DNA of 16,409 bases from Chloroflexota bacterium (lineage in GTDB: Bacteria > Chloroflexota > Dehalococcoidia > Lucifugimonadales > JACPCL1), in the NCBI GenBank assembly GCA_016210395.1, contig JACQUI010000365.1, positions 1-16,409 on the forward strand, read 5' to 3'. How positions within the stretch are numbered: the first letter of the stretch is position 1; each line of letters opens with the position of its first letter. Under the pieces are notes generated by a model, which saw only the letters and a list, made by a program, of their open reading frames with translations, searched no databases and was not told the origin of the DNA. This document shows, piece by piece, positions 1 through 6,614 of the stretch. A program made the translations under genes and the position numbers.

Positions 1-2
1 AT

Positions 3-119
3 CGAGTTTTTCCGATGCGCCGCGCCTCTGTTATATTCGCAACCGGCGGAATCGTCAAGATGTTGTCTGGCTACATCCCAGATACGGCTAGATACGAAAT
101 CCTCGGAAGTTCGGTCTAG
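3..119 (+). CDS. C-terminal end of an unidentified protein (cut by window edge)
   Basis: A frame stays open from the left edge to a TAG at 117-119, giving about 38 residues that include the run ATGGIVKMLSGYIPDTARY. I do not recognise the family. It does not look like the C-terminus of a DppB-type permease, which would be the expected neighbour of the next gene. Support for coding comes from the inverted second copy at the right edge. The two copies are identical for 76 bp and their first differences turn GTC TAG into GTT TAA, so both still read Val-stop; similarity then ends. The stretch is short and could be a chance open frame, so confidence is modest. Confidence 0.35.
   Translation, partial: RVFPMRRASVIFATGGIVKMLSGYIPDTARYEILGSSV
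40..115 (+). repeat. 76-bp inverted repeat, left copy
   Basis: Positions 40-115 are the exact reverse complement of 16334-16409. The match begins at the right edge of the window, so the repeat may be longer there. It ends within the last codon before a shared stop codon. It could be the ends of two duplicated genes, terminal repeats of a mobile or rearranged segment, or an assembly artefact. Confidence 0.9.
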
Positions 120-164
120 GTCCCCTGACAGCAGCGAAGCTTCAAAGCAGGCGATGAGGCGCTC

Positions 165-1067
165 ATGGAAACGCAAATCGCAGAGGTAGCGGGCAGAAGC
201 CAACCCGCCCGCAGGATCGCGGGCAGGGCGCTGCTGAGCGTCCGCAGCTTTGTCCGCAGGAAACCGCTGGGGGCTATGGGCTTGCTGATCGTTCTCGTGG
301 CGGGATTCGCAGCGGTCTTTGGAAACCTGGTGGCCCCCATGGACCCCTACGCCATCCGCGTGGAGCACACGCTGCAGTCCCCCAGCAGGTCATTCTTGCT
401 GGGCACCGACGACCTTGGCCGCGACATCTTCAGCAGAATGGTGATCGGGGCGCGCGTGTCCCTGTTTGTGGGCTTTGCGACAATGCTTCTTGCCGCCACG
501 ACGGGCCTGGTGGTCGGCGTTTCCAGCGCCTACCTGGGCGGGAAGTTTGACCTGATCGTCCAGCGTTTCGTAGACGGCCTGTCCGCAATCCCGGCGCTGG
601 TGCTTGCCCTGGCGCTGGTGGCCGCACTCCAGTCCTCCGTATTCAACGTGGTCCTGGCCATCGCCATCGTCCAGGTGCCGAGGTTTACGCGTGTTATCCG
701 CTCCGCCGCCATGGCCGTCAGGGAAAACGCGTACATTGAGGCCGCAAAGGCCATCGGCTGTACCTCGCCCCGGATCATGATGCGCCACGTGGCGCCCAAC
801 ATCTTCGCCCCCCTCATCATCGTGGCGACCGCTTCCATTGGGGCAACGATTATCACCGAGTCCACGTTAAGCTTCCTGGGCGTTGGCGTCCCCATCCGTA
901 CCATTTCCTGGGGGGCCATGCTCAGCGGCGACACACAGAAGTTCTTCACCACAGCGCCGTGGATGGCCTTGGGGCCGGGCCTGGCGCTGACGCTCACGGT
1001 ATTCGGCATCAACGTTTTTGGCGACGCGCTCCGCGACGTGCTGGACCCTAGGCTGCGGGGGCGGTAA
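165..1067 (+). CDS. ABC transporter permease, DppC/OppC family
   Basis: This is an inner-membrane permease subunit of a dipeptide/oligopeptide-type (or nickel-type) ABC importer, 300 residues, the usual length for DppC/OppC. Diagnostic segments are an N-terminal arm followed by a first membrane helix (about residues 36-55), the family motif LLGTDDLGRDIFSRMVIGAR (78-97), and the EAA loop that docks on the ATPase (EAAKAIGCTSPRIMMRHVAP, 192-211). Next come the TESTLSFLGVGV segment (231-242) and the typical end LDPRLRGR. The ATG at 165 has a GAGG five bases upstream. The usual partners (DppB upstream, the DppD/DppF ATPases and a binding protein) are not in the window, and the frame directly upstream is not DppB-like. 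The gene ends 9 bp from the end of the convergent cheB. The substrate cannot be told from sequence. Confidence 0.9.
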   Translation: METQIAEVAGRSQPARRIAGRALLSVRSFVRRKPLGAMGLLIVLVAGFAAVFGNLVAPMDPYAIRVEHTLQSPSRSFLLGTDDLGRDIFSRMVIGARVSLFVGFATMLLAATTGLVVGVSSAYLGGKFDLIVQRFVDGLSAIPALVLALALVAALQSSVFNVVLAIAIVQVPRFTRVIRSAAMAVRENAYIEAAKAIGCTSPRIMMRHVAPNIFAPLIIVATASIGATIITESTLSFLGVGVPIRTISWGAMLSGDTQKFFTTAPWMALGPGLALTLTVFGINVFGDALRDVLDPRLRGR

Positions 1068-1076
1068 GCCTCCTGG

Positions 1077-2111
1077 CTAGCCGCTGTAGCTGATGAGACA
1101 GCCGGCGATTAGGTTGAGAGGGACGACTAGATCGGCGTGGCCGGCGCAGACGACGCTTCTGGGCATGCCGTAGACGATGCAGGTCTCTTCAGCCTCGGCG
1201 ATAACAAAGCCGCCCGCCTGCTTGACCAGCCCCGCGCCCCTCGTGCCGTCTGCCCCCATGCCCGTGAGCACCACGCCCACCGTATGCGCTCCGTCGAACC
1301 TGGCTGCCGACTCCATCGTGACGTCTATGGAGGGCCGCACGCCGCACTGCGGCGCCTCCTGGTTGAGCCTGATGCAGCCCGAAGCGGAGATGGTGACATG
1401 GTAGTCGCCCGGCGCTATGAACACTTGCCCGGCGGAAAGCGGCTCTCCATCCTCAGCTTCTTTGACTCTGATGCGTGATTCAGTGTCCAAACGCTGGGCC
1501 ATGCTCTTAGTGAACCCGGGGGGCATGTGCTGGACAACCAGCACGGGGAAGGAGAGGTCGTTGGGCAGGGCTGGAATGAGGGCTTGAAGCGCTTTTGGCC
1601 CGCCCGTAGAGCACCCGATGACCGCCAGCCTGACGTGAGAGGAAGGCGCTCCGTGTGGGGGTGGAGGAGCGATAGCCCTGTGACGTGGCACGCTAAGGCG
1701 GGACGTGTCCAGCGCCGCGGCCATGTGCACCTTTGCCCGCAGCTCCGCGGGAAACGACGGTGTTTCTGTTGCGGCAGCCCTGGACGGCTTGCAGAGGAAG
1801 TCAACTGCGCCTACCTCCAGGGCCCTGATGGTCGCATCCGACCCTTCGCTGGTGAGGGAGCTGAACATGAGCACCGGCGTTGGGCACTCGGCCATGATGC
1901 GTCCAAGGGCGGTCAGCCCGTCCATGCGCGGCATCTCAATGTCCAGCATGACTACATCCGGCCGCAGCGTCTTGACCTTCTCAATGGCATCCAGGCCGTC
2001 GCGCGCGGTTCCGACGACCTCCACGGCGGAGTCGTCCTGGAAGTGGCGGGTAATGGTGACCCTGGCAAAGGCCGAATCATCTACGACCAGGAGCTTGATC
2101 TTGCTACGCAT
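1077..2111 (-). CDS. cheB: CheB, chemoreceptor glutamate methylesterase/deamidase
   Basis: CheB removes methyl groups from receptor glutamates and deamidates glutamines, and is switched on by phosphate from CheA. The protein has 344 residues. A receiver domain (about 5-110) shows the acidic pair D11/D12, phosphoacceptor D57 in VVMLDIEMPRMDG, and the conserved Lys in FLCKP (K108). After a linker comes the esterase domain (about 160-343), with all three catalytic residues visible: S168 in IGCSTGGP, H195 in VVQHMPPGFT and D288 in TGMGADGTRG. The ATG at 2111 follows a G-rich Shine-Dalgarno (AGGGGG, about 8 bases away). It is the last gene of the minus-strand cluster, 16 bp after cheY, and converges on the permease gene. 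No odd residue was seen. Confidence 0.97.
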   Translation of the reverse strand: MRSKIKLLVVDDSAFARVTITRHFQDDSAVEVVGTARDGLDAIEKVKTLRPDVVMLDIEMPRMDGLTALGRIMAECPTPVLMFSSLTSEGSDATIRALEVGAVDFLCKPSRAAATETPSFPAELRAKVHMAAALDTSRLSVPRHRAIAPPPPHGAPSSHVRLAVIGCSTGGPKALQALIPALPNDLSFPVLVVQHMPPGFTKSMAQRLDTESRIRVKEAEDGEPLSAGQVFIAPGDYHVTISASGCIRLNQEAPQCGVRPSIDVTMESAARFDGAHTVGVVLTGMGADGTRGAGLVKQAGGFVIAEAEETCIVYGMPRSVVCAGHADLVVPLNLIAGCLISYSG

Positions 2112-2127
2112 AGTCGAGCCCCCTGGG

Positions 2128-2484
2128 TCAGTTCATCAGCTTGTTTACGGCGGCCAGCACCCGGCCCGAGTCGAAGGGCTTGACCACGAAATCCTTTGCC
2201 CCCGCTTTGATGGCCTCCATCACCATAGCCTGTTGCCCCATGGCGGTTACCATGACCACCTTGACCGACGGGTCAATGGAGATGAGCTTCCGTACGGCTG
2301 CAATGCCATCCATCTCGGGCATGGTGATGTCCATGAGCACGACATCGAAGGGGCTCTGCTGGTACAGCGCCACCGCCTCGGCCCCTGTTGTCGCCTCAGA
2401 CACCTCAAAGCCGTTCTCGACGAGGAGCTTCTTACACCGCATTCGCATGAATACGGCGTCGTCTACAACCAGCACTTTCTTCAT
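2128..2484 (-). CDS. cheY: CheY, single-domain chemotaxis response regulator
   Basis: This is a stand-alone receiver domain of 118 residues, the standard CheY length. It carries the acidic pair D8/D9 (VLVVDDAVFMR), phosphoacceptor D52 (VVLMDITMPEMDG), switch Thr T80 (VVMVTAMGQQ) and K102 (FVVKPFD). CheA would phosphorylate D52, and the CheC-type proteins encoded nearby are the likely phosphatases. No output domain is attached, so it must act by docking on another protein. No FliM, FliN or FliY is present here; the zinc-ribbon protein at 8655-9110 carries a FliM-like docking peptide and is the obvious candidate. It sits between cheD (26 bp upstream) and cheB (16 bp downstream), which argues for co-transcription. 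Confidence 0.96.
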   Translation of the reverse strand: MKKVLVVDDAVFMRMRCKKLLVENGFEVSEATTGAEAVALYQQSPFDVVLMDITMPEMDGIAAVRKLISIDPSVKVVMVTAMGQQAMVMEAIKAGAKDFVVKPFDSGRVLAAVNKLMN

Positions 2485-2510
2485 AGCTCACCCTCCATGG
2501 CGCTGTTTGG

Positions 2511-3011
2511 CTACAGCTCCAACAGGCTCTTGCCGGCGGAAAGCACCATCACTGCCCCGGTAGCGACGACCAGCTTTACGGTGCGTCCGTGGTGTCCGCC
2601 AACGTCTTTGCCGATAAGTTTGATACCTTGCATCTCCAGGGCGCGTTGTACAGCAAGGACGTTCTCCTCGCCCGTATTGAACCGGTTGCTGAAGCCCGGC
2701 GCGGTTATCAAGCTCGCCCCGCCGCTGATCTTGGCTGTCAGGCTGAGCTTTCGCGCGCCCATGCTGCACATCTCTTCGATCAACCGTGGCACTCCTGTAT
2801 CGGCGTACTTGGCGTCTTTGCTCTCTCTTCCCGCAGACCCTCTTGCCACAGGCAGGACCACGTGGGCCAAGCCTGCCATCCGCTGTTTGGAGTCGTAGAG
2901 GCAAACGCTGACGCATGATCCGAGTCCGATGCACATCAGTATCGTAGACGTGTCCCTGCTGATGCGGTACTCGCCGAGACCGATGACCTCTGCTTTCACA
3001 TCATTCGTCAT
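2511..3011 (-). CDS. cheD: CheD, chemoreceptor glutamine deamidase
   Basis: CheD deamidates receptor glutamines and, in Bacillus and Thermotoga, also binds CheC to adjust CheY-P dephosphorylation. The protein is 166 residues, normal for CheD. The active-site Cys lies in GLGSCVSVCLYD (C33) and the His in MAGLAHVVLP (H50). Their spacing of 17 equals that of Cys27 and His44 in the Thermotoga maritima enzyme. The conserved Thr six residues before the Cys (Thr21 in T. maritima) is a Cys here (C27), which is unusual. The family segments KYADTGVPRL and DVGGHHGRTVKL are present. The start ATG at 3011 has only a weak AGAG-like ribosome site. It lies 22 bp after cheC and 26 bp before cheY. Confidence 0.94.
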   Translation of the reverse strand: MTNDVKAEVIGLGEYRISRDTSTILMCIGLGSCVSVCLYDSKQRMAGLAHVVLPVARGSAGRESKDAKYADTGVPRLIEEMCSMGARKLSLTAKISGGASLITAPGFSNRFNTGEENVLAVQRALEMQGIKLIGKDVGGHHGRTVKLVVATGAVMVLSAGKSLLEL

Positions 3012-3033
3012 GGCTGCTCTATCAGGCCCGGGT

Positions 3034-3621
3034 CTAGCCGGGGCTCAGTACGCCTTCCGTCGGGACGACCAGGAGGTGGCCAGCCACGCTGCGTTCGTTG
3101 GCCTGGAAAGAGAGGTCCAGGAGATAGAGCTTGTCCAGGCTCTGCATCGTCTGGGCGATGACCACGTCCATGATTGCCCCTGCCATGTCTCGAATAGGGG
3201 CCGGCGGCGACGGTTGAACGGCGGCCCCGATGGTGTTGGCGAGCTCGTTAAGGAAGAAGCTACCCGCAATGTTGCCCATCTCCCCCATCACTGAAGCCTC
3301 CATTTCACCCATCAGAACAGTAGTGCCTGGGGGTTGCCCCATTGCCAGGTCCACCATTTGACGGGCTACCTCCTCGGTGAAGGAGAGCAGAATGTGCCCC
3401 CGGGCCGCACCGTCGTAGGATAGGTAGACGCCCACGATGGTCTCTTCCGGGTTGCCCAGAAGGGTCCGCGCGTCTGCCATGACGACTTCACGGCACTCCA
3501 GTTGGGACACGTGGATCTCTGTGTTGGTCATCTGGGAAATGCCGGACAGCGCGTTCAGGGTTGCCATACGCGCAAGGTTGGACCACGGAGCTTTGGATGC
3601 TGCGACACCTAAGTCTTCCAC
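3034..3621 (-). CDS. cheC: CheC-family CheY-P phosphatase
   Basis: CheC proteins dephosphorylate CheY-P and partner with CheD. This one has 195 residues. The first active-site motif, S-x3-E-x2-N, is intact in ASVMGEMGNIAGSFFLNELA (S110, E114, N117). The symmetry-related second site, which two-site CheC proteins have, is replaced by AGAIMDVVIAQTM (about 147-159) with no Glu/Asn pair, so it appears to be a one-site CheC. The start is GTG at 3621, chosen because AGGAG lies 7 bases upstream. It follows cheA by 50 bp and precedes cheD by 22 bp, matching the functional CheC-CheD pairing. A second, divergent CheC-type protein is encoded at 12364-12975. Confidence 0.93.
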   Translation of the reverse strand: MEDLGVAASKAPWSNLARMATLNALSGISQMTNTEIHVSQLECREVVMADARTLLGNPEETIVGVYLSYDGAARGHILLSFTEEVARQMVDLAMGQPPGTTVLMGEMEASVMGEMGNIAGSFFLNELANTIGAAVQPSPPAPIRDMAGAIMDVVIAQTMQSLDKLYLLDLSFQANERSVAGHLLVVPTEGVLSPG

Positions 3622-3671
3622 GCCTCTGCTCCTTCCCGGGGGTCTCTGCCGCTTCCGTTTCCCAAACTCTC

Positions 3672-5714
3672 TTAACCGGCTTCAGACCCTCCGTTAGAGG
3701 ATCCCAGCGCCGCGCTGATGATGGTAGGAACGTCCAGGATGAGCGCGACGCTTCCGTTGCCCATGATGGTTGCGCCTGAGAATGCCCGCACCATCGAGAG
3801 GTACTGGCCCATGGGCTTGACCACCACTTCTTGTGGTTCCAGCAGATCGTCAACACCTACGGCCGCAGTCCTTCCTCCTGACCTGAGCAACACGATGTAG
3901 TTGCCGGACCGGGCGGCGCATGCCGCGCCTTCGGTGAGGGCGTCAATGCTTCTGAGCGGGATGATGCTGTCCCGGAATCTGACCGTCTCGCGGCCCATGA
4001 CCATGCAGATGTTGGCGTCCTTACGCTTCATCGTCTCGACAACCGAGAGAATCGGGACGACATAGGTCGCCGCGTTGGATGACACCAGGAAACCCTGGAT
4101 GATCGCAAGGGTGAGGGGCAGCTTGAGAGTGAAGGTCGTCCCTTTGCCGAGCCAGCTCTGTATGTCTACGGAGCCGCCGATGGCCTCAAGGTTGGTCTTG
4201 ACGATGTCCATGCCCACGCCGCGCCCGGACACTTCAGTGACCTTCTCCTTGGTGGTGAGCCCGGATAGGAACATGAGGTGAGTGGCCTCTTCATCGCTCA
4301 TGGCGGCGGCGGCTTCCTGAGTAATCAGTCCTTTTCGTAGCGCGGCCTGCTTCAGTTTCTCCACGTTGATGCCGCGGCCGTCGTCCGATATCTTGACCAG
4401 GATGCTCTCCTGCTCCTGGCTGGCCACCAGGCTGATGATTCCTGCAGGAGGCTTCCCCGCCGCCCGCCGTTCCTCGGGCGTCTCAAGGCCGTGGTCCACC
4501 GCGTTCCTGAGGATGTGCAGCAGGGGATCGCGCAGCCGTTCGATGACGGCCCGGTCCAACTCAGTCTCCTTCCCTTCGATCCGTATCTCTGCCTGTTTGC
4601 CCTCCTGGCGGGAGATGTCCCGAACGATGCGTGGAAGGCTGTTGAAGACCGTGCTGATGGGCAGCATGCGGACCTTCATGATGCCGTAGTGGAGCTCGTC
4701 CACCACTTTGTAGATGTTCAGGGAAGCGTTGTTGAGCGCCCGGGCTTCTTCCGTGTCGCCGTACCGGGCGCGTATGTCGCGATGCACCTGGTTGACGCGG
4801 GAGCGTTCGATGACCAGCTCGCTGACCAGGTCCATGAACTTGTCCAGCATGGCGACTTCTATCTTGATGGTCTGAGCGCCCTTGCCGTTGCTGGATGGTT
4901 CCGCCTTCTGCTCAGCGGCATGGGCAGGCGGCGACGGCTCCTCCTCACGGGCAGGGAGGCTGCCGTTTGCCTGGGCATACGGTTCGACCTTCACCTGAAG
5001 CACGTCCTGGAGGTCCGAGAGGGCGGCGCGGACCTCTCGTTCTTCGGCGTTGGAGGTCACCACCATCTCCAGGTCAGTGCCCACCTTCTCAGCTTCTATC
5101 TCCTTGACAGAAGGACGGGACCAGGGCACGGATCCCAGCCCTGAGGCTTCGTGGACTGCCTGGAACATGCGGACGGCTGCCCACGGGCTTTGCGGGTCTA
5201 CTGAGATGGTGACCTTCCAGCAAAGCTCGCCGCGTTCCGCGGCGGCCTTCAGGCCGGCTTCGAGGCCGGCATCCGGCGCGGCAGAAGTGGCCGTCGCGTG
5301 GACGCCGTTGCCGGAAGGATTGGCTGTCCCTGCCGCCTCTAGCGAAGCAACCACCTCGCTCACGGCCACGTCGCTTTCCGTTCCGCTGGTCAGTTCCTCT
5401 TTCAGCGTCCGGATGGCATCTATGGCCCGAAGGAGGGCGTCTATGATTTCAGGGGCGCAGGGAATCTCGCCCTTCCTGAGCTTGTCCAGCAGCGTTTCCA
5501 TGGCATGGGCAACGTCCGCAAGGCGGGCGTGCCCCAGCATGGCGGAGGAACCCTTCAAGGTGTGTGCGGCGCGAAAGATCTCCTGGATCAGCTCCGCGTT
5601 AGCGCTGTCCTTCTCTAGGGCAACGATGTCCTCATCCAGCGTCTGGATCTGTTCATCGGCCTCCAGCAGAAAGACCTGGAGCTCTTCAGTTGTGATGTCC
5701 GGCGAGATCAACAT
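3672..5714 (-). CDS. cheA: CheA, chemotaxis sensor histidine kinase
   Basis: This is the central kinase of the pathway: it autophosphorylates on a His in its Hpt domain and passes phosphate to CheY and CheB. It has 680 residues from ATG 5714. P1/Hpt contains H51 in FRAAHTLKGSSAMLGH. A P2-like ferredoxin-type region spans about 163-246, after an Ala/Gly-rich linker. A second linker leads to the P3 dimerisation helices (about 283-350). P4 ATP-binding has the N box HILRNAVDHGLETPEERRAAGKP region (400-422), the G1 box DDGRGI (444-449) and the G2 box GRGVGMDIV (497-505). The P5 CheW-like domain runs from about 535 to 672. A longer frame starts at 5786 or 5774; I prefer 5714 because the family N-terminus begins there and the extra 24 residues are Gln-rich and atypical. 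The ribosome site is weak at all of these starts. Confidence 0.96.
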   Translation of the reverse strand: MLISPDITTEELQVFLLEADEQIQTLDEDIVALEKDSANAELIQEIFRAAHTLKGSSAMLGHARLADVAHAMETLLDKLRKGEIPCAPEIIDALLRAIDAIRTLKEELTSGTESDVAVSEVVASLEAAGTANPSGNGVHATATSAAPDAGLEAGLKAAAERGELCWKVTISVDPQSPWAAVRMFQAVHEASGLGSVPWSRPSVKEIEAEKVGTDLEMVVTSNAEEREVRAALSDLQDVLQVKVEPYAQANGSLPAREEEPSPPAHAAEQKAEPSSNGKGAQTIKIEVAMLDKFMDLVSELVIERSRVNQVHRDIRARYGDTEEARALNNASLNIYKVVDELHYGIMKVRMLPISTVFNSLPRIVRDISRQEGKQAEIRIEGKETELDRAVIERLRDPLLHILRNAVDHGLETPEERRAAGKPPAGIISLVASQEQESILVKISDDGRGINVEKLKQAALRKGLITQEAAAAMSDEEATHLMFLSGLTTKEKVTEVSGRGVGMDIVKTNLEAIGGSVDIQSWLGKGTTFTLKLPLTLAIIQGFLVSSNAATYVVPILSVVETMKRKDANICMVMGRETVRFRDSIIPLRSIDALTEGAACAARSGNYIVLLRSGGRTAAVGVDDLLEPQEVVVKPMGQYLSMVRAFSGATIMGNGSVALILDVPTIISAALGSSNGGSEAG

Positions 5715-5795
5715 GTGAGTCCGCCCTTGGGCTACCGGTTGGGTTCTCTGCGATTGTGCTAGTACCTGCTGCATCAGGTCGTGCAATCGTTATTA

Positions 5796-5857
5796 CCGTT
5801 CGCCCTGACCTTGTCGAAGGGCATCTCCTCGTGGTTCGACAAGCTCACCACGAACGG
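5796..5857. repeat. Double-hairpin palindromic repeat (REP-like) between cheW and cheA
   Basis: Two imperfect inverted arms of about 27 bp start with CCGTTCG and end with CGAACGG. Each arm is itself a hairpin: GCCC...GGGC around CTTGTCGAA, and GTGGT...ACCAC around TTCGACAAGCT. The arms align to each other through the shared core TGA-x-CTTGTCGAA. A further ATTACC/GGTAAT pair lies just outside. The CTTGTCGAA/TTCGACAAG core is familiar from dispersed intergenic repeats in many bacterial genomes. It lies in the untranslated gap upstream of cheA, where it could influence mRNA processing or stability. Confidence 0.8.
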
Positions 5858-5888
5858 AATTGGTAATGCCTTGTTTCGCAACCAGGCG

Positions 5889-6431
5889 CTAGGCCGTCCT
5901 TGCGTACGCGGCCTCTCCCTGCAGGTCCAGGGACGCCAGCTTCCTGCTCTGCGCATCCCGCAGGTCGTTCATGAAGCTGCTCACACTGCCATGTGACAGG
6001 AGCTTGTCTATATCGAGCATCACGATGAGCCGGTCTTTCAGCTTGCCGATGCCCATGATGCAGTGAGTGGACTCGCTGGCGATGGCGCTGGACACCTCTT
6101 CCACGGCGTCGTCGGCGATGCCCAAGACCTCCGTTACGGCGTCCACGATGACGCCCACCTCCTGTCCCTGGCTCTTCACCACGACGATGCGTGTGGTGTT
6201 CGTCCTTTCAGCCGGCGCAAAGCCGAACCGCTTCCTCAGGTCCACCATGGGGATGATCTTGCCGCGCAGGTTGATGACGCCCTCCACATAGTCAGGCGCG
6301 CCGGGGACGCGGGTAATGGCCTGCATCCGTATGATCTCCCGTATGGCGCTCACGGTAATGCCGAAGGACTCTCCCTCCAGCGTGAAGACCGCAAGCTGGT
6401 GCTCCCTGGTAGTCTCCTTCTGCTGGTTCAT
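5889..6431 (-). CDS. cheW: CheW, receptor-kinase coupling protein
   Basis: CheW is an adaptor that links chemoreceptors to CheA. It has 180 residues with a single CheW domain (about 10-145). Recognisable parts are LAVFTLEGESFGITVSAIRE, the ITRVPGAPDYVEGVINLRG segment, IIPMVDLRKRFG, and the second-half segment VGVIVDAVTEVLGI. A C-terminal tail of about 30 mostly polar residues follows the domain and is longer than in minimal CheW proteins. ATG 6431 has a strong AGGAGG 8 bases upstream. It follows the receptor gene by 183 bp and precedes cheA by 174 bp; both gaps contain hairpins. Confidence 0.95.
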   Translation of the reverse strand: MNQQKETTREHQLAVFTLEGESFGITVSAIREIIRMQAITRVPGAPDYVEGVINLRGKIIPMVDLRKRFGFAPAERTNTTRIVVVKSQGQEVGVIVDAVTEVLGIADDAVEEVSSAIASESTHCIMGIGKLKDRLIVMLDIDKLLSHGSVSSFMNDLRDAQSRKLASLDLQGEAAYARTA

Positions 6432-6519
6432 TGCCGTGCCCTCCTGCAGTTTGTTCTCGGGATCCCTTTTCGCCTGCCGTCAGCAGATGCCTCGTTTCCC
6501 ATGCACCCGCCCTGATGCG

Positions 6520-6572
6520 CGGGGGGATACCCCAGCAGCCCCCCGGCGAGGACACCAGTCCCCGGAACGGGG
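6520..6572. other. GC-rich hairpins in the receptor-cheW gap
   Basis: The 183-bp gap 6432-6614 contains two stem-loops. One has arms cgggggg (6520-6526) and ccccccg (6539-6545) with a 12-nt loop. The other is ccccg-GAA-cgggg at 6560-6572. Neither is followed by a T-run on the minus strand, so a classical terminator is unlikely. They may be mRNA stability or processing elements. I could not match the rest of the gap to any riboswitch class. Confidence 0.5.
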
Positions 6573-6614
6573 CAGCGGGTCGCGCCGCCCCTTGATTTCG
6601 TCTATGAGTGGCGG

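Noticed and set aside
1..164. Left edge as the end of dppB
   Set aside because: DppB-type permeases end in a LDPR-like hydrophobic segment; the frame here does not, and the same sequence recurs inverted at the right edge.
1705..2898. A 397-codon plus-strand open frame
   Set aside because: It lies antisense across cheB, cheY and cheD, whose catalytic motifs are unmistakable; high GC keeps antisense frames open. The product has no recognisable domain.
6432..6614. Possible riboswitch upstream of cheW (c-di-GMP type considered)
   Set aside because: The gap has hairpins and a GGGAAACGAGG-like stretch, but I could not find the conserved cores of any riboswitch class.
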